This document shows positions 43,965 through 53,836 of a stretch of DNA of 64,000 nt, in pieces. The notes beneath the pieces are model-generated. The model did no database searches, had not been told where the DNA came from, and worked only from the letters and a program-made list of their open reading frames with translations. The first letter of the stretch is position 1; each line of letters begins with the position of its first letter. The DNA is taken from contig JAZKBU010000003.1 of the NCBI GenBank assembly GCA_040388375.1, forward strand, positions 496,001 to 560,000, given 5' to 3'. This DNA comes from Bacteroidota bacterium. GTDB taxonomy: Bacteria; Bacteroidota; Bacteroidia; UKL13-3. A program made the translations under genes and the position numbers.

Positions 43965-45890
43965 ATGAAAGAAAAATTATATCCTAAACATAATTTAAAA
44001 ATTATTTTTGCTTTTATGTTTAATAACATTCCGCACTTAAAAGCATTGTTACAAAGGCTTGCCATTATATATATATTTTATGCTTTATGTAGACTGATTT
44101 TTTTATTGTTTAATACATCAATGTATGAATTAGGGTTTGTAAAAATAATAAGCACGTTTTATTACGGGTTGTTATTTGACACATCAGCCATTATATATAC
44201 CAACGCTATTTTTATTTTACTACATATAATACCTATAGCTTTAAGGCAAAAAGAATGGTACCAACAAGTGTTAAAAATTTATTTTTTAACCGTGAACGGA
44301 ATTGCCCTATTACTTAATTTAATTGATACCAGTTATTATTCATTCAGTGGTAAACGCTCAGGAATTGAATTAATGGGTATGAAGAGCGAAATAAAAGGAT
44401 TGGTTATATTTAATTACTTAATAGATTACTGGTATGCGTTCCTGCTGTTTTTTGTTTTACTTTTTTTACTAAACAAATGTTATAACTATACAAAGCTTAC
44501 GTTAACCCAAAAAGAATGGTCATGGTATTGTCAAGCCGCATTAATACCAGTTATCGCAGCATTATCATTTATAGGTGCACGTGGAGGTTTTGCATTAATT
44601 CCATTAAACACTTTTGATGCAGCTAGGCTGGTAGGAGTGAATGCCGCAAACTTGGCTACCAATACCCCCTTTCATGTAATTATGAGTGTGCAGCAAGTAG
44701 GGCTTGAAAAACAAAATTATTTTACACAGAATATTGCAGACCAATATTACCAATTAGTGAAGCAAAATACCAATATAACAGATACTACAAAGCCAAACGT
44801 AGTACTTATTATTGTAGAAAGCCTCGGCAAAGAATATGTTGGTTTTTACAACAATGGTGAGGGTTTTACACCCTTTATTGATAGCCTTGCTTCACATGCT
44901 ACCGTTTATACCCAATGTTATGCTAATTGCAAAAGAAGCATTGAAGGAGTTTCTTGTATTATGGCTTCTATGCCAAGTTGGATGGAAACTGATTACATAA
45001 GCAGTTATTACCAGACCAATCAATTAAAAAGCATTGGTGCTTACCTGAGCGAGGAGGGATATAAAACATCATTCTATCATGGCGGCATAAACGGAACCAT
45101 GAGTTTCGATAATTTTATAGCCAATACCAATGGCGGAGATTATTATGGCAAAAATGAATACCCAAATCAAAACGATTATGATGGCAATTGGGGAATTTAC
45201 GATGATAAATATTTAAGTTATTGGGCTGACGAGTTAAATGCAAAAAAGAAACCCTTCTTCTCAACTTGTTTTACCCTTTCTTCACATCACCCGTACAATA
45301 TACCCAAAGAGTTACAGGCAAAATTCCCAAAAGAAAAACAAGAAATGTATCGTTCCGTTCGTTATGTTGATTACAGTTTACAGCAGTTTTTTGCAAAAAT
45401 TAAATATATGCCTTGGTATAAAAATACCGTTTTTATTATTACAGCCGATCACTCCTCTTTAAATAGTAAAGCCAAATACAATACAGATGCCGGGAAATAC
45501 GAAATTCCTTTATTGGTGTATGATGCCCGAAAACCTTATTTTGAAAAAAATGATACAATCACCCAGCAGTTATCCATTTTACCCATGGTTTTAAAATTAA
45601 CCAATTACAAAAAACCATATTTTAGTTTTGATGGAAATGATACCAATCGATTTTCACTCACTTACCAAAATGGATATTATCAAATCATTAAAGATTCATT
45701 TACATACCATTTTACTGGAAAGTCAGGACTGGGTTTTTATGAAATAAAAACAGACAGTTTAATGGCTAATAATTTGATTAATAAAGCAGTGTTTCAACAA
45801 CAAAAATCCTATCTCGATACATTAATAAAAATAGTCATACAGCAATACAATAATGCTTTGATTGACAACAAAATGACTGACAAGAAATAG
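43965..45890 (+). CDS. LTA synthase family sulfatase-like membrane protein
   Basis: A 641-residue protein. The N-terminal part has about five membrane helices (between 30 and 205), followed by an extracytoplasmic sulfatase/phosphatase-fold domain. It has VVLIIVESLGKEYVGFY with metal ligand Glu285, the nucleophile loop KRSIEGVSC with Ser325 where Gram-positive LtaS has Thr, SSHHPYNIP, and TVFIITADHSS with the Asp-His metal ligands (about 494-495). Relatives in Gram-negative bacteria add phosphoglycerol or phosphoethanolamine to glycans or lipids. A start at Met18 is also possible. It diverges from murB, and the intervening 17 bases leave almost no room for two separate promoters. Confidence 0.87.
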   Translation: MKEKLYPKHNLKIIFAFMFNNIPHLKALLQRLAIIYIFYALCRLIFLLFNTSMYELGFVKIISTFYYGLLFDTSAIIYTNAIFILLHIIPIALRQKEWYQQVLKIYFLTVNGIALLLNLIDTSYYSFSGKRSGIELMGMKSEIKGLVIFNYLIDYWYAFLLFFVLLFLLNKCYNYTKLTLTQKEWSWYCQAALIPVIAALSFIGARGGFALIPLNTFDAARLVGVNAANLATNTPFHVIMSVQQVGLEKQNYFTQNIADQYYQLVKQNTNITDTTKPNVVLIIVESLGKEYVGFYNNGEGFTPFIDSLASHATVYTQCYANCKRSIEGVSCIMASMPSWMETDYISSYYQTNQLKSIGAYLSEEGYKTSFYHGGINGTMSFDNFIANTNGGDYYGKNEYPNQNDYDGNWGIYDDKYLSYWADELNAKKKPFFSTCFTLSSHHPYNIPKELQAKFPKEKQEMYRSVRYVDYSLQQFFAKIKYMPWYKNTVFIITADHSSLNSKAKYNTDAGKYEIPLLVYDARKPYFEKNDTITQQLSILPMVLKLTNYKKPYFSFDGNDTNRFSLTYQNGYYQIIKDSFTYHFTGKSGLGFYEIKTDSLMANNLINKAVFQQQKSYLDTLIKIVIQQYNNALIDNKMTDKK

Positions 45891-45925
45891 CACATTAAAA
45901 TTTTATTATAAAACCGTTTGTCTGC

Positions 45926-45955
45926 TTGTTTTACGGGTAAAAAAAATTACATTCG
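45926..45955 (+). promoter_or_regulatory. Bacteroidota-type promoter of the T9SS adhesin gene
   Basis: TTG (45926-45928) and TACATTCG (45948-45955) are separated by 19 bases, a one-change match to TAnnTTTG. The predicted start of transcription leaves a leader of about 18 bases before the ATG at 45980. Confidence 0.6.
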
Positions 45956-45979
45956 CAAACTAAACTAAAAGTGAAAACT

Positions 45980-48658
45980 ATGAAATCATTTATACGTAAA
46001 ATTACAATGTTATTTTTTGTGCTAGCCTTGGTTATACCGGCTATTGCACAAACAAATACATGGACCAATGCAAACGGAACGGGCGTTTGGAGCGATGACG
46101 GGAATTGGTCGAGTGGTGCTGCTCCTGATGGGTCAGAATCTATTAGATTCGATGGTACCAGTACTGATGATTGCTATGTTGATGCAGGTGCTAATGCTAC
46201 CCTTACCGGAGTTGGTTTAACGCTTGCAGCTGGCTATACTGGTACAATAACTATAGATGATGCTATTGCATTTGAAATTGGTGTTATCAATTTAAACGCT
46301 GGTCGTATAGTTGTCGGTGTAAATACATTTGCCTGTACGTCACTTTTCTTTGGTAATAATATTACAACAACAAGAGAGTTTGATGGAACAAACGCTACAC
46401 AAATTACTATTGCAGGTACTTTAAGTTTTGGAACAGGTACCAGTAACAATGCTACTTTCAGAGCATCAAGCAATACAACAAATGGAACTTCACTAGGAGG
46501 TACTTTAACCTATACTGCAGGCACATTTGTTCATAATTCAGGTAAATTTCGTTTTACTGCTGGAGGAGCCAGGACGGTTCCTAATTTTACTTTCTTTGAT
46601 TTAGAATTATACAATTCAACAAATGCAGCGGTTACCATTACTTTAGGTTCAACAATTACAGTTAATAATACGCTTTACTTATCAGGTAATTCAAGTTCAT
46701 CAATTTTGAACTTTGCAACGGGTACTATTAACCTAAAAGGAGGATTAGATGTTAGTGGGCATAATGCAACAACCGTGGGAACTACTTTAACAGGTACAAT
46801 CAATATGAACGGTACTTCGGCTCAAAGTATTGTGGGTAATGTTTCAAGTTCAACCGGAGCTATTCCTAACTTGACTATAGGAAATACAACAGCAGCGGTT
46901 ACCCTTTCTTCAGGTTCATTATATGTTGGAGGTACTTTTACTATTAATAGTTCAGCTTCATTTGTAACTGGTGGAAACACCATTAGTTTTGGCGGTAACG
47001 TAGCCAATTCAGGTACTTTTACACCAAGTACCAGTACTATATTTTTAAGACATACCGCTGCACAATCAATTAATTTTGGAGCAGGTGCAAGTATTAATAC
47101 ATTAACTTGTAGCAAAAGTTCAAACACAGCCACTGTAAATGCAGCAACAACAATAACTGACCTGTTAACTTGTACTAGTGGAACTTTAAATTTAAATGGC
47201 AACGTTACAATTGCCTCAACCGCAAGCAAAACAGCAAATGTTGGTACTAGCACAGGTACTATATCAGGTAATGCAAATGTTCAACGATTTATTACTGCTG
47301 CCGGCAGAAGATATAGATTTTTAGCCTCTCCTGTTTCAGGTGCAACCATGAGTGCTTGGAAAAACACCATTCATATTTCAGGACCGGGTGGAGCTACCAA
47401 TAATTTTGATGCAACCGTAGGTGATCAACCTTCAGTTTATACTTACGATGAAACTTTAATAACTGGCGATTTAAATACAGGATGGGTATCAGCTACTAAT
47501 GGTTCAACCGATCCGTTAACAATAGGAAAAGGTTTTAGAGTTTTTGTCAGAGGTTCTAGAAGCGGTGCTAAATTAGTACCACCATACGATCCGCAGGATG
47601 CAGTTACATTGTCAGTAACTGGACCTTTAAACAATGGAAATTTTGTTTTTAGTCCAACGTTTACTTCATCGGGTAATGCTGCCAACGATGGTTGGAATAT
47701 GTTGGGAAATCCATACGCTAGCGGATACGATTGGAATTCTTTTTACGATGGAGGTTCAAACAGAACCAATATGGATCCGACAGTTTATATTTTTGATGGT
47801 ACAACCAATGCATATTTAAGTTACAATGCAAGCTCAAATACAGGAGGTTTAACAAGTGGAATTATTCCATCAGGCTCAGCTTTTTATATTAAAGCTACCG
47901 GAGCAAGCCCAGCATTAACATTTACTGAAACATTTAAATCAACCATTACGCCTTCATCAACTTTTAAAATGAAAGAGCCTGAATTGGAAATTAGAATGGA
48001 AACTGCTGCCAGCAATGAAATAGATAAGTATTTCTTTAAAGTAATGCCGGGTTCAACTAATAACTATGATGGTTTCGATATTATAAAATTAAGTAATGCC
48101 AATGTAAACGTATCATCATACGGTCAGGATGGACAACAATTAACAGCCAGCGTAATTCCTGAGTTAGCTGATTTAACAGTAGTTCCATTAAAAGTTATTG
48201 CAGCAAAGGCAAGCACCTTTAAATTTACTTTTTATGGGGTAAATGGTTTTACCGGTAGTGATTTTGTTTTAATTGATAAATTTACAAATACAACAACACC
48301 TTTAATGGATAGCACTACTTATTCTTTTGTGATGGATTCAGTTACCGGAAGCTATGGAGACAAACGTTTCGAAATTGCCATTGCTAAAAACAGAACAAGC
48401 ATTGATAAATATTTTGAAACAATCAATAATATTTTAACAGCTACAGTTTATCCAAATCCTGCCGTTAACGAATTAAATATTGAAGTAAATAAAAATGCTA
48501 AAATAGAGCAAGTATCAGTATTTGATATTACAGGAAAACAAATAAACAATTACACAAGTACAGGTAGCAAATTAGATATTTCCAACTTGAGTAATGGTAC
48601 TTACTTAATAGAAGTGATGACCAATCAAGGTCGTTTAACAACTAAGTTTGTTAAATAG
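45980..48658 (+). CDS. T9SS type A sorting domain surface protein with repeated beta domain
   Basis: An 892-residue secreted protein. The signal peptide ends in IPAIAQ (about 24). WTNANGTGVWSDDGNW and the following Thr/Gly/Ser-rich strands (about 30-410) resemble a right-handed beta-helix or autotransporter-like passenger with repeated ITIAGTL/TLSSGSL elements. A domain with RRYRFLASPVSG and WNMLGNPYASGYDW (about 445-600) follows, and the last 75 residues are the T9SS type A sorting domain (VYPNPAVNELNIEV, GTYLIEVMT). A GTG three codons upstream is an alternative start. It is probably a surface adhesin. Confidence 0.87.
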   Translation: MKSFIRKITMLFFVLALVIPAIAQTNTWTNANGTGVWSDDGNWSSGAAPDGSESIRFDGTSTDDCYVDAGANATLTGVGLTLAAGYTGTITIDDAIAFEIGVINLNAGRIVVGVNTFACTSLFFGNNITTTREFDGTNATQITIAGTLSFGTGTSNNATFRASSNTTNGTSLGGTLTYTAGTFVHNSGKFRFTAGGARTVPNFTFFDLELYNSTNAAVTITLGSTITVNNTLYLSGNSSSSILNFATGTINLKGGLDVSGHNATTVGTTLTGTINMNGTSAQSIVGNVSSSTGAIPNLTIGNTTAAVTLSSGSLYVGGTFTINSSASFVTGGNTISFGGNVANSGTFTPSTSTIFLRHTAAQSINFGAGASINTLTCSKSSNTATVNAATTITDLLTCTSGTLNLNGNVTIASTASKTANVGTSTGTISGNANVQRFITAAGRRYRFLASPVSGATMSAWKNTIHISGPGGATNNFDATVGDQPSVYTYDETLITGDLNTGWVSATNGSTDPLTIGKGFRVFVRGSRSGAKLVPPYDPQDAVTLSVTGPLNNGNFVFSPTFTSSGNAANDGWNMLGNPYASGYDWNSFYDGGSNRTNMDPTVYIFDGTTNAYLSYNASSNTGGLTSGIIPSGSAFYIKATGASPALTFTETFKSTITPSSTFKMKEPELEIRMETAASNEIDKYFFKVMPGSTNNYDGFDIIKLSNANVNVSSYGQDGQQLTASVIPELADLTVVPLKVIAAKASTFKFTFYGVNGFTGSDFVLIDKFTNTTTPLMDSTTYSFVMDSVTGSYGDKRFEIAIAKNRTSIDKYFETINNILTATVYPNPAVNELNIEVNKNAKIEQVSVFDITGKQINNYTSTGSKLDISNLSNGTYLIEVMTNQGRLTTKFVK

Positions 48659-48669
48659 TATTATAAGCT

Positions 48670-48717
48670 TAAGGCATAAAAAAAGCAGACAATTTTGTCT
48701 GCTTTTTTTATGCCTTA
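48670..48717. terminator. Long bidirectional terminator between convergent genes
   Basis: A 23-base perfect inverted repeat (48670-48692 and 48695-48717) with core GCAGACAA-TT-TTGTCTGC flanked by A and T runs. It lies between the T9SS gene stop and the menB stop. Confidence 0.87.
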
Positions 48718-48730
48718 TTATTTTTAACCA

Positions 48731-49555
48731 TTATGGAAATTTAGGAAATTTACTAAAGTCAGGTTTACGCTTTTCTAAAAATGAATTTTTACCCTCTTTG
48801 GCTTCATCACTCAGGTAATATAATAAAGTAGCATTTCCTGCTAACTCCTGAATACCTGCTTGTCCATCCAGTTCAGCATTGAAACTAGCCTTGATCATAC
48901 GCAATGCAACGGGGCTTTTTTCAATCATTTTCTGGCACCATTTAATGGTTTCATCTTCCAATAATTCCAATGGAACTACTTTGTTCACTAAACCCATATC
49001 CAATGCTTCCTGTGCATTGTATTGGTCGCATAAAAACCAAATTTCGCGTGCTTTCTTTTGTCCAACTACACGTGCTAAGTAGCCCGCGCCAAAACCACCA
49101 TCAAAGCTACCCACTTTCGGTCCTGTTTGACCAAATTTAGCATTTTCGGCAGCTATTGAAATGTCGCAAATTACATGTAATACATGCCCACCACCAATAG
49201 CGTAACCCGCCACCATAGCAATAACCGGTTTAGGTATTCTGCGGATTTGCATTTGTAAATCCAACACATTTAAACGTGGAATTCCATCGTCACCCACATA
49301 ACCGCCATGTCCACGTACACTTTGATCGCCACCACTGCAAAAAGCTTTACCACCTTCTCCGGTTAAAATTACTACTCTTACATCTTGGTTTTGACGTGCG
49401 AGTTCCATGGCCTCACTCATTTCCTGTACCGTTAATGGTGTAAATGCATTGTGCACATGAGGTCGGTTAATACTAATTTTTGCAATACCTTCATAGTATT
49501 GAAATAAAATTTCCTTGTACTCCTTCAGAGTAGTCCAATTATATTTGCTTGTCAT
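48731..49555 (-). CDS. menB: 1,4-dihydroxy-2-naphthoyl-CoA synthase
   Basis: A 274-residue crotonase-fold enzyme that closes the naphthoate ring in menaquinone synthesis. It has [11 protein letters not shown] (about 72-82), the oxyanion-hole glycines in [12 protein letters not shown] (about 115-126) and the MenB signature [18 protein letters not shown] (about 144-161). The GGGHVLH and SFDGG blocks separate MenB from other crotonases. It is followed leftward only by the terminator. menD lies 66 bases upstream on the same strand. Confidence 0.95.
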   Translation of the reverse strand: MTSKYNWTTLKEYKEILFQYYEGIAKISINRPHVHNAFTPLTVQEMSEAMELARQNQDVRVVILTGEGGKAFCSGGDQSVRGHGGYVGDDGIPRLNVLDLQMQIRRIPKPVIAMVAGYAIGGGHVLHVICDISIAAENAKFGQTGPKVGSFDGGFGAGYLARVVGQKKAREIWFLCDQYNAQEALDMGLVNKVVPLELLEDETIKWCQKMIEKSPVALRMIKASFNAELDGQAGIQELAGNATLLYYLSDEAKEGKNSFLEKRKPDFSKFPKFP

Positions 49556-49569
49556 ATTTTATTTAGTTA

Positions 49570-49629
49570 ATAGTTGATAGCTAATAGATCATAGTTAAAA
49601 TTCTCTATGGTCTGTCGTCTATCAACTAT
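49570..49629. repeat. Imperfect inverted repeat between menB and menD
   Basis: ATAGTTGATAG (49570-49580) pairs exactly with CTATCAACTAT (49619-49629), and the inner bases GATCATAG and CTATGGTC continue the stem with mismatches. The right arm overlaps the last codons and the stop of menD. It contains the short word TATGGTC/ATAGTTG several times, like small dispersed palindromes of Bacteroidota. No other copy was seen in this window. Confidence 0.6.
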
Positions 49630-51307
49630 GGTCAATATTCATTTTTCTAAACACTTTATATACCTCCGCACTTGCTTCCATGTCAAAACTAAGTTCTATT
49701 ATTTTAGCTGTGTCCGATGGTTCGAAAAATGTTTTTAACGCATTATTCAATTCATCTTGCGAAGTGCAATTTTCGTAAATTAATCCAAAATCTGTAGCTA
49801 AATTTTTAGCTTTTAAATGATGTTTCGTTAAGAAAAATTGCTCCAATTCGGGTGTGCCGCTGGGTCCATCAATTAAATTGAAAATACCGCCACCGCTATT
49901 GTTTAATAAAATTATACGTAAATTCTTTGGTACATAATTATTCCAAAATGCATTTCTATCATAGAAAAGAGCCAAATCACCTGTAACTAATGTAGTAATA
50001 TTATTGTTAGCCAAAGCAGCCCCAATTGTTGTGGAGCTACAGCCATCAATACCACTGGTTCCTCTGTTGCAAAATACGGTTAATTGTTTTTGGGGTACAC
50101 CTAAATAGCTTACATAACGAATAGATGTACTATTGGCAATATGTAACTGGCTGTTGGAAGGCAAATTATCCAATACTGTATCTACAGCAACTAATTCGTT
50201 AAAAACAGCAGTATTACTTATGGTAAAGTGTTTGGTTAATGCATTGCTTTTTTGTTCAATTTTATACCAGAGTTCACTATAAGAACTATCCGTTGCTAAA
50301 GACAGATTATTTATTGAATTCAATACCAAAATATTGCTTGAAAAAATATAATCAGTTACATTATTGTAAGTGTTAACTAATGTTTCGTCTTGCTGAATTC
50401 TGAAATGAAAGCTTGGTTGTTGTTGCTTTAACCACAACTTTAATGCTTTTGATAAAACGGGGCCACCCAAACTTATTATTAAATCAGGTTCCAGTTCTTG
50501 TAAAGTATCTTTAGTAGCTTGTGCTATAATAAGATCAAACTGTTTTAACCAAATGTTTTCATGTTGATTGGAAACTACATCAGCTAAAATTATAAACCCC
50601 TTTTCTTGTAATGCAATAAGCACTTTATTCAATGCCCTGTTAGGTAAAAGTTGCCCTACTAAAATTATTTTTTTCTTACTCTTGACAACAGCATCGCTCA
50701 GTTTTGTAGTATCAAATTCAACCGATTTTTCTTTGTTAGTCTCAAGTTGTATTAATTCTATTTCGGGAATTAAATTTTCGTATAAAGGCTCTATCAGCGG
50801 CACATTTATATGTACAGGGCCCAAAACAGGATTAGTTGATTTTTCTAAAACATTTTGCACCTCAAGTTGCGAACTTTGAACTGAAAACTGCATGCTAGCC
50901 CTAACATGAGAGCCAAACAAATTAATTTGATTAATCATTTGTCCGTCCTGTTGATTAATCATTTCCAAAGGCCTATCCGCAGTTAAAACCACCAAAGGAA
51001 TTTTTTGATAAAAAGCTTCCGCAATAGCAGGATAAAAATTAACCGCAGCAGTTCCACTGGTACAAATTAATGCTACAGGTTTTTGTAATTGCTGCGCTAT
51101 ACCTAAAGCAATATAAGCTGCACTGCGCTCATCAATTATAGTATAAGTTTTAAAGTTTTTATTGCGGTTAAAAGCAAATACCAAAGGGGCTGAACGAGAG
51201 CCAGGGCAAATTACAGCATGTGTAATTCCAAACTCGCTGCAAAGTTTTGATAATATAGTAACTTGGTTATTCAAAAGCGTTGCAAAGTAAAGCGTATTTG
51301 TAAGCAT
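49622..51307 (-). CDS. menD: 2-succinyl-5-enolpyruvyl-6-hydroxy-3-cyclohexene-1-carboxylate synthase
   Basis: A 561-residue ThDP-dependent enzyme of menaquinone synthesis. The N-terminal block has VICPGSRSAPLVFAF (about 32-46) and the Glu region DERSAAYIALGIA (about 59-71). It also has GPVHINVPLIEP (about 156-167), the ThDP-binding block TTLVTGDLALFYDRNAFWNN (in two parts near 434-455) and NNSGGGIFNLIDG (about 468-480). It acts before MenB in the pathway. The stop codon lies inside the inverted repeat toward menB. Other men genes are not in the window. Confidence 0.95.
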   Translation of the reverse strand: MLTNTLYFATLLNNQVTILSKLCSEFGITHAVICPGSRSAPLVFAFNRNKNFKTYTIIDERSAAYIALGIAQQLQKPVALICTSGTAAVNFYPAIAEAFYQKIPLVVLTADRPLEMINQQDGQMINQINLFGSHVRASMQFSVQSSQLEVQNVLEKSTNPVLGPVHINVPLIEPLYENLIPEIELIQLETNKEKSVEFDTTKLSDAVVKSKKKIILVGQLLPNRALNKVLIALQEKGFIILADVVSNQHENIWLKQFDLIIAQATKDTLQELEPDLIISLGGPVLSKALKLWLKQQQPSFHFRIQQDETLVNTYNNVTDYIFSSNILVLNSINNLSLATDSSYSELWYKIEQKSNALTKHFTISNTAVFNELVAVDTVLDNLPSNSQLHIANSTSIRYVSYLGVPQKQLTVFCNRGTSGIDGCSSTTIGAALANNNITTLVTGDLALFYDRNAFWNNYVPKNLRIILLNNSGGGIFNLIDGPSGTPELEQFFLTKHHLKAKNLATDFGLIYENCTSQDELNNALKTFFEPSDTAKIIELSFDMEASAEVYKVFRKMNIDHS

Positions 51308-51395
51308 AATGAATGATTTTTGATAATTATTTTACCAATAATTTTATTCAATATAAAAATATATTCGCAGTAGAAATTAGTTTTAAAATTATTCC

Positions 51396-52004
51396 ATGAA
51401 AATACTTTGTGTAGGGCGAAATTATAGTGAACATGCTAAAGAGTTAGGTAATGCAGTTCCTGAAAACCCAGTTATATTTAGTAAGCCCGATACTGCCCTG
51501 CTTAAAAACAATGAACCTTTTTACTTACCGGATTTTAGCAATGATGTGCATCATGAAGTAGAATTAGTTATTAAAATTAATAAAGTAGGAAAAAAAATCC
51601 AAGAGAAATTTGCACACAATTATTTTTCCGAAATTGGTTTAGGTATTGATTTTACTGCTCGCGATAAACAAAGTGAGCTAAAAAGCAAAGGTTTACCATG
51701 GGAATTAGCCAAAGCATTTGATGGTTCAGCGCCTATCGGAAATTTTATCAATATAGAAAATATAGATTTAAAGAACATAGATTTTAGTTTACAAAAAAAT
51801 GGAGCATTAGTGCAAAAAGGGAATACTTCACAAATGATTTTTTCATTTGAAGAAATAGTAAGTTTTGTATCGCAATATTTTACATTAAAGGTAGGAGATT
51901 TAATTTATACAGGTACCCCGGCAGGTGTTGGCCAGGTTAATATTGGAGATAAATTAGAAGGATTTATTGGTACTGATTTAATGTTAACCTGTGAGGTAAA
52001 ATAA
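51396..52004 (+). CDS. Fumarylacetoacetate hydrolase family protein
   Basis: A 202-residue protein of the FAH superfamily. It starts KILCVGRNYSEHAKELGN (2-19) and has metal ligands Glu54 and Glu56 (HHEVELV) and Asp85 (GLGIDFTARD). It also has the loop KSKGLPWELAKAFDGSAPIG (about 94-113) and C-terminal LIYTGTPAGVGQV. The short form without the FAH N-terminal domain is the YcgM/acylpyruvase-like type, which cleaves C-C bonds in small diketo acids such as acetylpyruvate. A TATATTCG box (51360-51367) is a possible promoter. The M23 peptidase gene starts 4 bases later. Confidence 0.88.
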   Translation: MKILCVGRNYSEHAKELGNAVPENPVIFSKPDTALLKNNEPFYLPDFSNDVHHEVELVIKINKVGKKIQEKFAHNYFSEIGLGIDFTARDKQSELKSKGLPWELAKAFDGSAPIGNFINIENIDLKNIDFSLQKNGALVQKGNTSQMIFSFEEIVSFVSQYFTLKVGDLIYTGTPAGVGQVNIGDKLEGFIGTDLMLTCEVK

Positions 52005-52008
52005 TAGG

Positions 52009-53805
52009 ATGAAGTGGGGTAAATTAGTAATCATACTTTTGAGTGTTGTAGTTAATTTGAAGAGAACAGTTAATGCTCAAAACTACCCGCAAAATTACTT
52101 TCGTTATCCATTAGATTCATTACCTAATTTAGTTTCGCCTTTTGGTGGCCTGCGTGATAACCATTTCCATAGTGGTATGGACTTACGCACTAATCAGCGC
52201 GAAGGTTTACCAGTATATGCCAGTGCCGATGGTTATGTATCCCGCATAAAAATTCAAAGTATAGGTTATGGAAAAGCCATTTATATTGACCATCCAAATG
52301 GTTATACAACGGTTTATGGACATTTACAAAAGTATTCAGGTAAAATAGCCGAATGGATTCATAACCATCAGTACAAAAACCAAACCTTTGAATTTGATTA
52401 TGTTTTTGAGAAGCCCGTATTATTGGTAAAAAAAGGAGATTTAATAGGTTTAAGTGGTAATAGTGGAGGCAGTTCAGGTCCACATGTTCATTATGAAATA
52501 AGAAATACAAAATCTGAAAAGATTTTAAACCCGGCACTATTTGGCATTATACCTATTGATACCCTAACACCATTTATAAAAAATGTATTTATTTATAAAT
52601 TCACTACCGATGGGTTACTACTTAAACAACGTTTAAAAATAAATAATGCACAATTAATAACTACCGAAAAACCATATTATTTTATTTATAAAAATTCAAT
52701 AGAATTAGATGCTGATGTATATGGTTTTGGAATAGAAACCTACGATTATATTCACAACCAGGAAGAAGAAAAAGGCATTTATAGTTATCAGCTTAGTTGG
52801 CAATCAAAACAGGTATTTAAGCATACCTTAGATCAGTTTGCTTTTGATGAGAGCAAGTATATAAATGCACATATCGATTATCCATTTTATAAAACAAACA
52901 AAATACGTTTTCAAAAATGTTTTGTTGATGATGGAAATGAATTTAGCACCTATGAAACCAATACACAAAAAGGAAAAGTAACCATTGCAAAAAATAGTTT
53001 AGATACACTTGTTTTTGAGGTAAGTGACTTTAATGAAAATAAATATTTTTTAGCCATTCCGATAAAGGGATTGCCTAAAAAAATGGATAAAGAAAAATTA
53101 GTGAATGCGAATTCTTTAAAAGGTAAAAAAGTTTTTTATCCATTAAAGCAAAACAATATAAAAAGCAAAGAATTTTTATTTGAGATGGTTCCAAAATCAT
53201 TGTATGATACAACTTATTATGAGTACACCATTTTACCCAAAACGAAAAGTACTTTAAGCAAAGTTTATTGCATATCAAATTTAACAGCATCCATTCACAA
53301 AGCGGCCGATATAAGCATTAAACCGATAAAGGTAAAAAAAGAGTATGAAAGTAAATTGATGCTGGCTTATTACTTAACCGATGGAAAAAATTATAGGAGT
53401 GCTGGCGGTAGTTTTGAGAACGGATTTGTAAAAGCTAAAGCCAGTAATTTTGGACATTATTTTGTAACCTTAGATACTACTGCACCTGTTATAAAACAAG
53501 TTTTTATAAATACAGAAGAAGCAGTTAACGATTCACTACATTATTACTTTGAGATAAAAGATAATTTTAGTGGAATTGGAAAATACAAAGGTTATTTAAA
53601 CGGTCAGTGGATTTTATTAGATTATGATGCTAAAAGCAACCTGCTAACTTATCATTTTGATGAGGTATGGAATAATTTAGTGCTTCAAAATAAAGATAGT
53701 AAGCAAAAAGACATGGCTACTATAAAACCAGAAATACTAATCCGTGTTACAGATAAAAAAGGAAACGTGGCAGAGAAACTTTTTATCATGCCTATCATAT
53801 TCTAA
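52009..53805 (+). CDS. M23 family metallopeptidase (LytM-like)
   Basis: A 598-residue exported protein with a signal peptide to about 24 (VNAQ). The LytM domain is at the N-terminal side: PFGGLRDNHFHSGMD gives metal ligands His54 and Asp58, YGHLQKYS (about 103-110) follows, and GPHVHYEIRN holds His159 and His161. The zinc site is complete, so it is likely an active peptidoglycan endopeptidase or amidase activator. The remaining 430 residues are beta-rich with no named domain and may bind the envelope. It is 4 bases from the FAH-family gene. Confidence 0.9.
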   Translation: MKWGKLVIILLSVVVNLKRTVNAQNYPQNYFRYPLDSLPNLVSPFGGLRDNHFHSGMDLRTNQREGLPVYASADGYVSRIKIQSIGYGKAIYIDHPNGYTTVYGHLQKYSGKIAEWIHNHQYKNQTFEFDYVFEKPVLLVKKGDLIGLSGNSGGSSGPHVHYEIRNTKSEKILNPALFGIIPIDTLTPFIKNVFIYKFTTDGLLLKQRLKINNAQLITTEKPYYFIYKNSIELDADVYGFGIETYDYIHNQEEEKGIYSYQLSWQSKQVFKHTLDQFAFDESKYINAHIDYPFYKTNKIRFQKCFVDDGNEFSTYETNTQKGKVTIAKNSLDTLVFEVSDFNENKYFLAIPIKGLPKKMDKEKLVNANSLKGKKVFYPLKQNNIKSKEFLFEMVPKSLYDTTYYEYTILPKTKSTLSKVYCISNLTASIHKAADISIKPIKVKKEYESKLMLAYYLTDGKNYRSAGGSFENGFVKAKASNFGHYFVTLDTTAPVIKQVFINTEEAVNDSLHYYFEIKDNFSGIGKYKGYLNGQWILLDYDAKSNLLTYHFDEVWNNLVLQNKDSKQKDMATIKPEILIRVTDKKGNVAEKLFIMPIIF

Positions 53806-53836
53806 TCAATCACGACAATTTATAACGAACTAAATT

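Noticed and set aside
45238-45462. Alternative plus-strand frame inside the LTA-synthase-like gene.
   Set aside because: It overlaps the conserved SSHHPYN and metal-site region of the real frame and has no features of its own.
46822-47253. A 143-codon minus-strand frame inside the T9SS adhesin gene.
   Set aside because: It is a complement of Thr/Gly/Ser repeats and gives only Val/Leu/Pro-rich low-complexity sequence.
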